Shown here one piece after another: positions 37,073 through 47,960 of a stretch of 64,000 bases of DNA. The notes under the pieces were generated by a model. The model saw only the letters and a list, made by a program, of their open reading frames with translations. It did not search any database and was not told the origin of the DNA. Position numbers and translations under genes: made by a program. Source of the stretch: Larix kaempferi (lineage: Eukaryota > Streptophyta > Pinopsida > Pinales > Pinaceae); contig BSBM01000092.1 in the NCBI GenBank assembly GCA_027924585.1, forward strand, positions 11,593,501 through 11,657,500, written 5' to 3'. Each line of letters starts with the position of its first letter. Position 1 is the first letter of the stretch.

Positions 37073-39248
37073 GATACCATGTTTACGAAATCAGTCGATG
37101 CATCGGCATATGTAAAAGATGCAACGCTCTTATGTGAGTTGTTAGATGGGTTCCTACAGGATATTGGGGTGCACAATGTTGTGCAAGTTATTACGGATAA
37201 TGCAGCTAATTATGTGGTTGCTGGCAGGATGCTTATGGAGAGGCAACCCACTTTGTTTTGGACTCCAAGCGCTACTCATTGTATTGATTTGATGCTGGAG
37301 GATATGGGAAAAATTCCCTTTATCAAGGTGGTGATTGATCAAGCTAGGAGCATCCCCAAGTTCATTTATAACCATACTTTTGGTCTCATCCTCATGAGGA
37401 GGCACACCAAAAACAGGGAGTTGAAGCGTCCCGCAATCACGCGTTTTGCCACCACCTTCATTACTCTTCAGTCCTTGCTTCAATGTCAGTTTGAGTTGAA
37501 GCAAATGTTTGTTTGTGATGAGTAGCGTGATTGTGCTTACAACAGGAGAGAGGATGGGAGAACCATTACCAAGTTGGTGTACACTGACTCCTTCTGGGAA
37601 GGAGTGGAGGAAGTGTGCTCGGTGAGTGAACCTTTGGTAAGGGTTCTGAGACTTGTTGATGGTGATAAACCCGCAATGGGCTATTTGTATGAGGCCATGG
37701 ATAGGGCCAAAGAGACCATCCGGAATTATTATGTTGGAAAGGGTACCCTGGGGCACAATAGGCACATGTTGTTATGGGAGTTGATTGATAGTCGATGGAC
37801 TGGGATGCTTCATAGACCCATTCATGCAGCAGCACTCTTCCTCAACCCTACATTTTCCTACAAATGCAAATTTGATTTTGATGGCGAGGTGTTGGAGGGG
37901 CTCCTCACTTGTATTCAGAGGAAGATACATGATTATGAGACTCGCAATGCAATCAATCATGAGATAGAGATGTATCAAGATCGTACTGGAGTATTTAGCT
38001 TTGGTGATGTTATTCATGACATGACCAATTTCATGCCAGGTATGTTATTAAAGTGAACTTTTATTTGAAAGTTGAAATTTGAATTATGATTTATTTATTT
38101 CCTATTTTAATTTTCCAATGCAATGAAATGTAATTTAGTTCTCTTTCTTTCTTATTTGTTGTAGCTACTTGGTGGCGAACCTATGGTGTAAGGACACAAA
38201 ATTTATGGAAATTTGCCATCAAGATTCTTAGTCAAACATGTACCGCTTCGGGATGTGAACGGAATTGGAGTGTGTTTGAAAAAATACACGCAAAGAGACG
38301 TAGAAGGTTAGAATTTCAACAAATCAATTGCATTTAATGTAATTTATGAAACTATCATCCTCACATATTACACTTTATTAATTTTTGAAGTTTGAACCTC
38401 TAGACTCATAAAAAAAAATTATTACCCTCTTACAGGTTGGAGTTCACACGTCTCAATGACTTGGTCTACGTCCATTACAATCTCCGCTTATGGATGAGAC
38501 AGATAGAGAAAGTACCATATGTTGATGCCATCACCTTAGACAATATTGATATATTGTTTAAGTGAAGGGTGGAGATTGAGACTCCTATCATGGAGGAGTC
38601 ACCTACATGGCTAGACATAGAGGAAGGGCAGGAGGAGGAGGAGGAGGAGGAGGAGGTCGGAGACACCACGGAAGGTGATGTGCTAGCATCGCCACCACCT
38701 TCTACACCGATTGATACAGCTAGTCCTCCATCCATCACTCATCGTCCGATGTTAGATGCAGGGCCAAGGTCTTCTGCTGCTACCACTGGTGCTAGGGGCA
38801 AGCCTGACAAACGACCCATGACCTTTTCCCGTAAACGGGGAAGAGGGCGTTGATATTAGATAGATAGCTACTAGTTTTGAGATACATTTATATATGTGAT
38901 GTCATTTTGTATTGGTTATCTACTTTTGAGTCCTTGATTGGAAAACTATGGTGTTTCAGGATTCAGTATCGACTTTGATGTATCATTTTATATTTGACAT
39001 GACTACATGCTGAAGATATATATCAGTGCTTTCTCCATATTTATGTTCCAATGTGTTTATCTGATGTTATTGTTGCTTTATATGTTTAAAATTTTGAAAA
39101 AAATGAATGTATTTTGTATTTTTTAATGTTTGTCGACTTTTGCCAATTTTTCCCGATTTTTTCGCTGATATTGCTGAGAAATTGTTTTCGGGACCCTTGC
39201 CAATTTTTTGCCGATGCCAATGCTGATTTTTTCAACATTGATTGGGAT

Positions 39249-39740
39249 GTTATTTCTTTCATGGATTATGGATGTATGAGACAATATTATCTCGAGTTTT
39301 TACATTGAAATATTGACATGTTAAGTCACAAAATCTAACACCACACTTGGAGAAGTGATTCTAATCACTTCAAGGAGTCTGGGATTTCACAATTATTAAA
39401 CCTTGAGTGACTCTTTGCTTCAGAAACTTATTTCTCAAGCACAAACTCACCTTGCGACATAAGTTCTTAATTTAATAAGTTATCTCATGTGCAAATTTCA
39501 ATTGTGGAATTTATTTTTGTTTCAGCAATAGAACCCACTTGTTCAATCACCTATTGGCATCAAGCATCGTGAATTACTTTGCAATAATCTTTAACTTTCC
39601 ATAACTGATTTTGTTAATGTTCATGGTTTACATTTTCTTGCATCCCTAAGTATTTCTATTCTGAGTATTTGATTTCTTATGCAATTTAATTATCTCACAT
39701 GATCAAATGTTTTTTTAAAGATTAATTTAATTATACACTT
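39249..39740. other. Unassigned sequence, right flank of hAT
   Basis: AT-rich and without coding character. It is continuous with 31010-31372 in the pre-insertion sequence. It ends where the endonuclease end of LINE ORF2 becomes recognisable. Confidence 0.4.
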
Positions 39741-39749
39741 CTACAATCT

Positions 39750-42140
39750 TAACTAAGTTATTATCCTTCCCCTTAGCTCTCTCCAAACTCATCAAATCAA
39801 CCCTAGGGAAGCCTCCCTTGACCTTGAGAGTTGGTCTAAAAGTGGGAAGATAGCACTGAGGTGACAGTGGTGCTTTCTTCCAAAGTTGCTCCTTGATAGC
39901 ACTAGTGGATTGGGACTTTTCCGCCCAAGTGCTAAACCTGCATTGGTCAAGGGGGGCTCTTCTAACCACCTCCCAATCATTTTTAAAATTGAGGAGGATA
40001 AGAAACCCCCACTCATTTCAAATTCAATCACAATTGGCTAAAGGAGGAAGATTTTAGGGCTTTAATCTTCAGGAATTGGAGGCTGTTTAATGGAACTCAA
40101 GTTGACCAAGCCATGCTGCAGTTCTCAAACAACCTAAAACAAGTAAAAAGGTGGCTACACTCTGGGCAAGGGAGCATTCAAAAGAACAAAAGAAGGATTT
40201 GCAGGAAGTAGATGATGACTTGGAAAATCTGTATGTTCACAATACAACTGGAGGCTTTTTTTATGAGGAATTCTTAAACCTGAAAACCTAGAAGGTAAAC
40301 AAAAGGATTTATTACTAATGGAAAAGGTTAAGTCGAGGCTCAAAAGCAAAGCAACAAGGCTATCTGAAGGAGAAAATAACACCAAGTTTTTTCATAGCTA
40401 TGCCAATCATAGAAAAGCTGTAAATACCATATGCAAAATTGAAGGGGAAGCTGGTCAATAGGTAGAAACTTTTAGAGAGATTGCAGGAGCAGGAAAGGCA
40501 CACTTCCAAGCTCTCTTCAAAGAATCTCCAGGTGCCAATGTAGCAGAATTTCTGAAAGTGGTAAGATTGTTTCCTCATTTTTTTATTAAAGTCTGAATGA
40601 AAAGCTAGAAGCCCAGGTCACAAGGGATGAACTGGAGGTTCTGAACTCTTTGCAAAAGGCTAAAAGCCTTGGACCCAATTGTTGGACTGTAGAATTTTTT
40701 TAGGGTTTTATTGGAAGGAGAGATGTTGAGGGTGATGGAAGAGTCTAGACTCACTGGAAAAGTTTTAGGTGCTATCAATAGCTCTTTCATAGCCCTAATT
40801 TCTAAAAAGAATGATCCAGCTACTTTTAAGGACTACAGACTTATATCTCGCTGCAATCTGATTTATAAAGTCATCACTAAGATAATTGCAAACAAACTAA
40901 AGAACACTCTTCCTGAGATCATTTTGGAGGAACATTTTCCGTTTCTTTTTAATAGACAGATTTATGATGCTGTGGGGACTGCTCAGGAGAGTCTTCATTC
41001 AATTAAAACAAAAACGGGGAAGAAATGGTGATCAAAATCGATCTCTCAAAGGATTATGGTAAAGTCAACTGGCTTTTCCTGAGGTTGGTTTTGCTACAGA
41101 CAGGAATGAATCTCAACATAGTAAACTGGATTATGTGTTGTTTGGCGTCTGCCTCCTTTGTTGTACTAATAAATGGGTCACCCTCAGGGTTCTTCAATGT
41201 AACTAGAGGGCTTACACAAGGATCCCCTCTTTCCCATTTTTTGTTTCTACTGGTTGCAGAAGGGGTTAAGCAAGTTGATAAGAGGCAAAGGCTCCATCAA
41301 AGGTATAAATATTGTTGACACAATTGCAATTACTCATTTACTGTTTGTAGACGACATTCTGTTTGGAAAAGGTGCCTTAAGAGAAATGAAGCATTATAAA
41401 GAAATTCTAGATGTGTATTGCAAATAAGTCTTGCATCTTGTTCAATTGTTTAAATGATGAGCTGGAGAGACAGGTTCTACAGTTGTTTCGCATGAGAGCT
41501 GGACCTCTAGATATGGGCTTCAAATATCTAGGATTCCAACTCAAACCCAATGATTACAAGTATGATGATTGGTTGTGGTTAATCAAAAAGGTGGAAGCTA
41601 AAATAACTTGTTGGTGACATAGATGGTTGTCAAGGGGAGGAAGACTAGTGCTTAACAAGCCAATGTTGGAAAGCATTCATGTTTATTGGCTCTCAATAGC
41701 CCATATACCCAATGGACTTTTAAACAAAATAAGAAGAAAATGTTTTAGTTTTCTCTAGACCAAGAAAAGGAAAACTAAAGGAATCCCCCTTGTGAAATGG
41801 ACTAGAATAGCAAAACTGAAAGAGGCTGGTCGCTGGGGTTTCAAAAACATTTCTGCTTTTAGCCAATCTCTTGCAGCTAAATGGCTTTGGAGACTACCCT
41901 TCAATAGGGGTCTATGGGGCAAAGTGATGAAGGCTAAGTAGATGGATGAAAAAGAACCTGAGGAGTAGGATTGGCTAAGATTAGAAAGAAAGACTTGTAA
42001 AGGGACTTCAAATGTTTGGAAAGGATTGCTAAAAACTTATCCAAGTTTGAGTTTGTTGATAGCCTGGAAAGTAGTAAGAAGGGATAAGATAAAAATTGGC
42101 GCTGCCCCCCGGATTGGGTGCAGTGGAAATTATAGACTCT
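39750..42140 (+). pseudogene. LINE ORF2: endonuclease end and reverse transcriptase, broken
   Basis: From 5' to 3': endonuclease C-terminus (SNHLPIIFKIEED near 39958, matching the SDHxPI motif with Asp changed to Asn); linker (NWLKEEDF, NTKFFHSYANHRKAVNTI); reverse transcriptase with AKSLGPN, LISKKNDPATFKDYRLIS (about 40797), DLSKDYGKVNW, GLTQGSPLS, catalytic LFVDDILF at 41341, and the thumb region GFKYLGFQL; then the C-terminal LINE domain (KPMLESIHVYWLSIAHIP, GRWGFKNISAFSQSLAAKWL). Many frameshifts and stops. The frame is cut at 42141 by the 5' LTR of C3. This is an L1-type LINE in the same orientation as the ORF1 remnant. Confidence 0.85.
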
Positions 42141-42141
42141 T

Positions 42142-42484
42142 TGTTAAGCCCTATATATTGTAACGTTTCATTCCATTATTATATTAGTATTGTATTTATT
42201 AGTCAGCTAGGAACTCAATTGTAATTGTACCCTTTGTCTCCCACACGCACACACACACACACCAAGGAGACCTAATATTAAGATCATCTCATCTTGTCTT
42301 GTGTATTTAATACATTGTATAAGAAGGTTGTGATCATCTCATCTTGTCTTGTGTATTTAATACATTGTATAAGAAGGTTGGCCCCTCGAAGAGGCTTCTT
42401 ATTCATCTTGTTTCTTCATTCTTAAGGCATTGGATTACTCTCTCTTTCTTATTTTATGCTCTTTTGAGAATTTGGTGCATAACA
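42142..42484 (+). repeat. 5' LTR of Copia element C3 (343 bp)
   Basis: TGTTAAGCCC starts directly after the LINE frame, and GTGCATAACA ends it, followed by a PBS. The LTR holds a CA microsatellite and a 50-bp duplicated block. Its short size suits Copia. The partner 3' LTR is not in the window, or was lost with the truncated 3' end of the element. Confidence 0.75.
42282..42380 (+). repeat. 50-bp tandem duplication in the C3 LTR
   Basis: GATCATCTCATCTTGTCTTG begins at 42282 and 42332; both units run through TTTAATACATTGTATAAGAA. The duplication copies a TATA-like segment, so the LTR would have had two equivalent promoter boxes. Confidence 0.9.
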
Positions 42485-42486
42485 TT

Positions 42487-42499
42487 TGGTACTAGAGCC
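42487..42499 (+). promoter_or_regulatory. Primer-binding site of C3 (tRNA-Met type)
   Basis: TGGTACTAGAGCC begins two bases after the LTR end. It matches the usual plant initiator-Met PBS TGGTATCAGAGCC except at two positions. Confidence 0.75.
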
Positions 42500-42911
42500 A
42501 TTTTTGCTATAAATGTTTTTTGGGTGCATTTCATACAACAAAATTTGGAGGAGCCTTAGAGGATATAGCGAAGTATCTGTGATAAAAATTTCAAGTATTG
42601 GTTCATTAAACTTTTTGAGTTATAGAGTAAGGAAGTTAGGGTTTTAACTAGTCCCAAAAGTAATCTCAAACAAGTGTTCTAGGTAAAACTATTATATCTA
42701 AAGCTTGAGAGATCCAAATTGAGTGTCACTTGTTGAACCAAAAATATGACAAACCATAGTATTTGTGGTACAAATTTCAAAATCAAAGAATGAAAATTGG
42801 ACACGTGGCAGGTCGTACAAGTTTGCTACAATGGAAGGGACAAAAACAACAAGTTTTATAAAAGTTACCATAACTCTTTCTTGGTGTTAAAGTTAGTGCA
42901 GCTGTGAGACC
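42500..42911. other. C3 leader or unassigned sequence before T3
   Basis: Begins like a Copia leader after the PBS but shows no gag start. It ends in AGACC, which is the T3 target duplication. Confidence 0.35.
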
Positions 42912-45900
42912 TGTTACCAACATTTTTGTACCATAGCTGAATCTCTTGTGAGCCGCCAGTTTATTGAACATGATCCATGTTCATCATTAGTGTTCAGAAG
43001 TTCAAAAATCATTTTCAGGGCATTTTTTGCCCCATTTGTAATAACTGCATGTTCATACCCCCATGGGGAAAATGTAAAAAGTTGGTCCAAACGGGATCCT
43101 TTTATAAAAGACTCAGCTATCCGTAGGTTTAGCCATTTGGGGGATACTCTAGAGTGTTTTTTCCTTAGGAATTATGCGCTACTCATCAGTGGCGTATAAT
43201 CCCTGAGTTTTTCGCTCAAACCTCCAAAGCTGGAGTATTCTCCATGATGGTCAAAACCTAAGGTGGTTATTAGAGTCTTGCGTCTAGGATTTTTTACGTG
43301 TTAGCCATCTCGATTGAGTCATATGAACATGCACTAGGTCCCCTAGGAGTTTCGTTGGATTCCGAGAAGAATAAATTTTTCCATAATTTAGACCATTTTT
43401 TAATGGTTTAAATGAAATTTTTCAAGAAGTGATAAAAACCTCATCCGGAGGCGGAATTGGGCGTGGGAAGGCTCGTCTTGATGCTCAGAGAGTCCTCTTT
43501 ACACTAGTGCCCTCATTTCTCAGATTTCGGGCAATTACGTCACCTCTGGGGGAGTTTTTGCTAATAATGCATCAATTTGGCACTTAAATTGCTAAAAGAT
43601 GACAAAATACACTTTGACCAAAAAATTGAAATAAGTCAAAAAATCAAATTTTGAACTTTGGAAAGGGTGGGGCATGGTTTCATGAAGTGTACGACCCCAC
43701 TCAAGTGATAAAGCATATGTTATAAAAGTCAAATTTAAAAGATTGAATTAAACTATAGTGTGGGTATCTCCTTCACGTGAATGACCGTACGGTTCTTCAT
43801 GAGCATCCACGTTTTTGTGATGTGGCATTGGTTTAATGGGAAGTTGAATATGCATTGATTTTATGGTGGGTGCCTCCCTAAAGTCATGGCCACCTCATGG
43901 CTTGGCTTTCAATACAACTCCAAACTCGACTCCCTCAAGAATATCATGTATCCTCTCATCACTCACGTCAAGCTTATGTGGAGCATGCAAACTGGAGTGG
44001 TGATATTTCCAAGGGGTGAGTGGAGGCCACCTCCCCACTCTCAACCACCAACTAGTTCGAGTTCATTAATGGATCAGCACTCCAAGCTACGAATGGAGGT
44101 TTTGATGGAATTCGATTGGGATCTCATGTGCCATTTGTCTCTCATGGAGGGAATTCGAATTAGGGGTTTAGCTTCTCATTTTTGTATATAATGAGGGCAT
44201 AGCCTCCTCATTTCAGATGGATCTTTGGTTGTAGACTTACTTTGTAGAATTTTGTAAAGGCTTTTATGCTCATTATTTCAGATGGATCTTTGGTTGTAGA
44301 CTTACTCTGTAGAATTTTGTAAAGGCTTTTATGCTCATTATTTGGAATTAGATCAAGACTTTGGAGGTCCATGCAACTTGGTGCTAGTGGTGAATGATTT
44401 TGTGAGGTGAATGCTTTCCATATTTCTCAATTCAAATGCTTATGTATGATCAAATCAATTGGTTTTTAGAGGTCTATTTTTAGAACGTAAAATCTTCCAT
44501 TTACAGCAGCTAACTTGGTCGATTATGCTATTGTATCAAGATTTCATGAGCAAGAAATATTCGGTTATATTAATGTTGATGAATCTTTATATGCTTAGTA
44601 TTGCTAGTTGATTGATCTCACTGGGCGTCTTGAGTTGTTTGATTTTGGACAGGATTTGCCATCTTGGAGAAGGGTGTGAGCTCGGATGCATCTAGCTCAT
44701 CTCCGGGATCACAAGTTTTTTTTTTTTAAACACTGGTTGCTTTTCAGGATCTACATAGCTTGGATTATTCCAAGAAGGAGGCACTAAGGGTTTGGTTTGC
44801 TTCAAGTTCCATCCCACAAATTCACTTTCAAACTTTTGTTACTTGGTTACCTTGGGCTTTCTTTTCTTCAAGCCCTTCCATTCTTCTCCTTCTCGCCCTA
44901 GTCTTCCTTTGACTGCCCATTACCTCACTGTTTTGAGCCTTTTCATTTCTGTTTTTGCTTGGGTTTTTCATCCTCCTCTTCACCTTTCCTTTGACTGTCT
45001 TTCCTACTCTTCAACAGTCCCTCCTTACCTTCTCTTTCACTGCTGTTCTTTACCTATGTTAGCTGCCTATCACTTCTGTTGTTGGCTGCCCCATCTTCTT
45101 GTTCGTTGACTGTCCCATCTTCCATTTCGTTGGCAGCTCCTTTCTTTCATCCATCTTGAAGATTCCTAAAGTCACAACAAACAACAAAAACACACGTAAT
45201 TAACAAGGTTTGGTTAGTAAGTTAATTGCATGCTTTTCAAGAGTTAGTAGTTAGATCTTTACCCATACTTTGCATCTAGTTGTATCTAAGATCTAGTCTC
45301 TTTCTAGTTTGCATTTTAATTTACAATTTCTAGTAGTTTGCAATTTTATTTGGTAGATAGATCTTGCATTTCTCATTTTAGGTGTTGCATCTAGTTTATT
45401 TTGAAATTTTGCATCTAGATCTCATAACAAAAAATTGTATTACTTCCAAGTATTTAGATCATAGTTTGCATCTAGTTTCAATTTTTTGTTTCATTTGACT
45501 AACGCTAATGCGTGCATGAGTTTTTTGGATCTTTTGTTTGTTGCAAGTTTTGAGGAGAGAGCAAGTTATTTGGAAAGTGAAGCAAGAGAAGATTGAAACC
45601 AAGACCCTTTTTGAAGATTTTGAACCAAAGTGAAGATTTTGAACCAAGAAAGACAATTAATACAAACACTCTCCTTTGTAAAAAGCCCTCAAGGGTTTTT
45701 AAGTTTAATTTTCTCATTAGTTGTTTCATTTTTCTTAAATACCTTGCAAGGGTAAATTCCCAAGGCACTTGTAACTATTTTAATAAAAGGGCTAGGTGGG
45801 ATAGGGCCTCCCACACATCTTTTCTCCTTCCCCATTTGGGGAAGTTTTGTTTCATGCATGCTTAGATTAGCTTTCCTTCAAGTCATCTAGATTAAAGTTC

Positions 45901-47351
45901 AATTTTTGTACTTAGATTAATTTCTCTTCCAAGTTTTGACTTGAGTTAGCAACCTTGGGATTTTATCTCGAGGGCCACATTATTTTGTGGCGGCTTCTCT
46001 ATCCCCATTAGACTCCTTGTCGAAATTCAGCTAGCTGGAAGTTCTCAAGGACTAGTGGTTCTAGTGGTCACCTTGTTCGGAGGTTGATCCCACCTTGTGT
46101 TTATTTCTTAGTTAGTTGGTTAATCTTGGCCTTAGAAAGCGTACTTCTGTTATCATCTTTTATCAATTATCTTACTTCAAAAAGTGCACTTTTCTTTTAT
46201 GCAAGCTGCCTCTATTCTAATAAACAAACAAAGTCTCTTGAACTTGCAATAATCCAAGTCAAGAGCACTCTCTATCGGAGAGCATTTTTAGTTTGCATCT
46301 TTTCCCCTTGCATTAGGCATATTAGATTAAATAAGTCTCTTGAACCTTGTCATAAGACAAAGTCAAGAGCACTCTCTATCGAAGAGCTGAACTGTGTGCT
46401 TAAACAACAAATAAAATATTTCAACTCACACTCCCATAATAATTTATCTTGGTTGCTATCTAACACCCGTATGCTCTGCCAACCTGAAAGGGTTGGGCTA
46501 GTACTCAGAAAGGTGTTAGACTTGATAATTTCTACAACATAATAAAATTTTCACCCCTACAACCAACGAACCGGCGTTGACCATTCGAGACATACTCAGG
46601 TAGTGGGCAAAGTTCCTAAACCTGGTGGGGCCGGAGTCATCCGCTGTCTAGACATCGGAGTGGTTAAGTCTTTAGACACTTATTCCTCGAACTCTGGGCG
46701 GACCGACATACCATCAGAAGAGGAAGCCACTGAAAGTATTTCCGGTCTCTTTGCTTACCTTGTGATCTTATCCTAATAATCAAGACCATTAAAACTTTTA
46801 ATTTACCAAGATATTTGCAAAACAATCTCACGAACGTATCTCTCGAACACTTGTATCAAGCAACCCAAGCACTCAAGCATTTTTTGACTCCATAAGGCAC
46901 TGGTCCTTGATCACATATTTTATTTTGCTTATTATCTATCTAGAGTACCATGTGTTAATTTCCATATATGAGTGATTTGTACCTAAAAAATTTCTTAAAG
47001 TGGTTGTGAATCAGTGTATCTCTTATCTTAAATTGCAACGTGGATTGCTCATTTATCTTGTGTCTTATTCAAAGTATCATTGTGTCTTTCATTATTCGAA
47101 AAACTCCTAAACAACATCCATCCACATAACCACACATTAAAACATTTAAAAACACATTGAGCCATAGTTAAACTCTTTGTTAGGGACAACCCCACTTGGC
47201 TTCGTTAGGAGTTTGCCTAAACGAAGGAGCTGGGATTCGAGTGACAGTACCTGGCTCATTGCTTGCCCCCAAGGCCACACCTTCCCCACTTGTAGTGAGG
47301 GAACAGCTTTCGAAAGATTTCTGCTGCTAGTGTGCATCTCGACAGACAACA
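42912..47351 (+). mobile_element. T3: solo LTR, family T (4440 bp)
   Basis: Starts TGTTACCAAC and ends ATCTCGACAGACAACA, with a perfect AGACC duplication at 42907-42911 and 47352-47356. Shared T blocks: GAGCCGCCAGTTTATTGAAC, CCTCCAAAGCTGGAGTAT, a TATA-like TTTGTATATAATGAGGG near 44183, and the terminal TTGCCCCCAAGGCCACACC. It is 1.1 kb longer than T1, with extra sequence mostly between about 44700 and 46560. Whether that is a subfamily feature or another insertion is unresolved. Confidence 0.8.
44212..44341. repeat. 65-bp tandem duplication in T3
   Basis: TTCAGATGGATCTTTGGTTG begins at 44212 and 44277; each unit runs through GAATTTTGTAAAGGCTTTTA to TGCTCATTA. One difference (ACTTTGT versus ACTCTGT) was noted. 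Confidence 0.9.
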
Positions 47352-47476
47352 AGACCCATTCTCAGAGAGGATGGTACTCTAGTCTGTTAACTAGGGTTCA
47401 TGGTTAAGTTAACTAGGCAGAGTAAAGAGTAAGACCCTAGAAGGTACCCTAGGGCCCCCAACTGTCTCCTGGGGTT

Positions 47477-47794
47477 CTTGGTCAGGGACCAAGGGCCCTT
47501 ACTTGTCTCTAGGGTATTCTGGTCTGGGACCAGACAATTTCTTGGTCACAAGGACCAAGCAGGTTGATGCCATGGCAAAGTCCCTAGCATGTGGCTAGGG
47601 CCCTTACTTGTCTCTAGGGTATTCTGGTCTAGGACCAGACAATTTCTTGGTCACAAGGACCAAGCAGGTCCTCCAGGTTGAGATAGAGACCTCCTGATCC
47701 GCGACCAAGTAGATTCTTGGTCACAAGGACCAAGTAGTTCTTGCAGTGACATACCTGGTGAGTTAACCAGGTGGATCTTGGTCAGTGGACCAAG
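47477..47794. repeat. Array of nine short perfect palindromes (hairpins)
   Basis: Perfect stems with short loops lie at 47477-47493, 47518-47534, 47541-47559, 47582-47600, 47623-47639, 47646-47664, 47716-47734, 47753-47772 and 47775-47796. Stem arms are CTTGGTC/GACCAAG (most often), TCTGGTC/GACCAGA, CCCTAGC/GCTAGGG, ACCTGGT/ACCAGGT and ATCTTGGTC/GACCAAGAT; loops are 3-6 bases. Part of the array was duplicated with a 105-bp period (AGGGCCCTTACTTG at 47492 and 47597). Differing arm sequences with pairing kept point to selection for symmetry, though local inverted duplication is possible. Confidence 0.9.
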
Positions 47795-47952
47795 ATGATG
47801 ATGTGTGATGTCCTCTTCTCTTAGGTCTTTGAGATGGTTGAGCTAGATGGTCTTCTCAAGGGACTGTCCAACCCTTGATGGAGCCACTAGCATTTAACCT
47901 GAGGAGCAGTCTGGAGGACCACATGATCACATCATCCAGTGTGGACCCTTCC

Positions 47953-47960
47953 TTATATAG
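47953..47960 (+). promoter_or_regulatory. TATA-like box downstream of the hairpin array
   Basis: TTATATAG occurs about 160 bp after the last palindrome, in the phrase CCTTCCTTATATAGTGATGA. Position and wording suit an LTR promoter. No transcript evidence is available. Confidence 0.35.

Larger units (their letters stand above)
32091..38855 (+). pseudogene. hAT transposase (BED finger, DUF659, hAT C-terminal), broken
   Basis: Domains in order: MPKPLDPFW start; BED zinc finger (CKLCGHHMLGGVNRLKYHLA, near 32172-32232); Ser/Thr-rich linker; DUF659 (TTGCTVMSDG, then LINFLV) up to 32833; after S-C, VDASAYVKDATLLCELLDGF and ITDNAANYVVAG (37064-37525); a middle region to 38041; intron 38041-38164; hAT dimerisation block TWWRTYGVRT and SGCERNWSVFEKIHAKRRRR; a second intron to about 38436; and a tail with a run of eight Glu. 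Defects seen: TAG after DPFW, a frameshift before the finger, TGA at 32831 beside the S-C junction, TAG at the Trp-like position after DE (37523), and TGA at 38564. It is therefore not functional. Confidence 0.85.
31373..39240 (+). mobile_element. hAT DNA transposon with TIRs and 8-bp TSD, carrying S-C
   Basis: Terminal inverted repeats are CAATGTCGAAAAATCGGC at 31373 and, on the other strand, CAATGTTGAAAAAATCAGC from 39240. The target duplication is a perfect ATTGGGAT (31365-31372 and 39241-39248). Net of S-C and its duplicated 5-mer the element is about 3.6 kb and holds one transposase gene. Subterminal regions are rich in CGAAAAATCGGC-like short motifs, typical transposase-binding clutter in hAT ends. 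Confidence 0.9.

Noticed and set aside
37154-37835. Long minus ORFs (up to 203 codons) over the hAT transposase
   Set aside because: The plus strand encodes clear DUF659/hAT sequence here; the minus frames are shadows without any motif.
38475-38738. 87-codon minus ORF rich in serine
   Set aside because: It is the antisense of the hAT transposase tail; the Ser run mirrors the GAG (Glu) run on the plus strand.
42251-42262. CA microsatellite as a regulatory site
   Set aside because: An ordinary simple repeat inside the C3 LTR with nothing to indicate function.
47492-47669. Hairpin array as a CRISPR-like array
   Set aside because: The repeats are palindromic and variable, spacing is irregular, and the context is a plant retroelement region; no cas-like gene is present.
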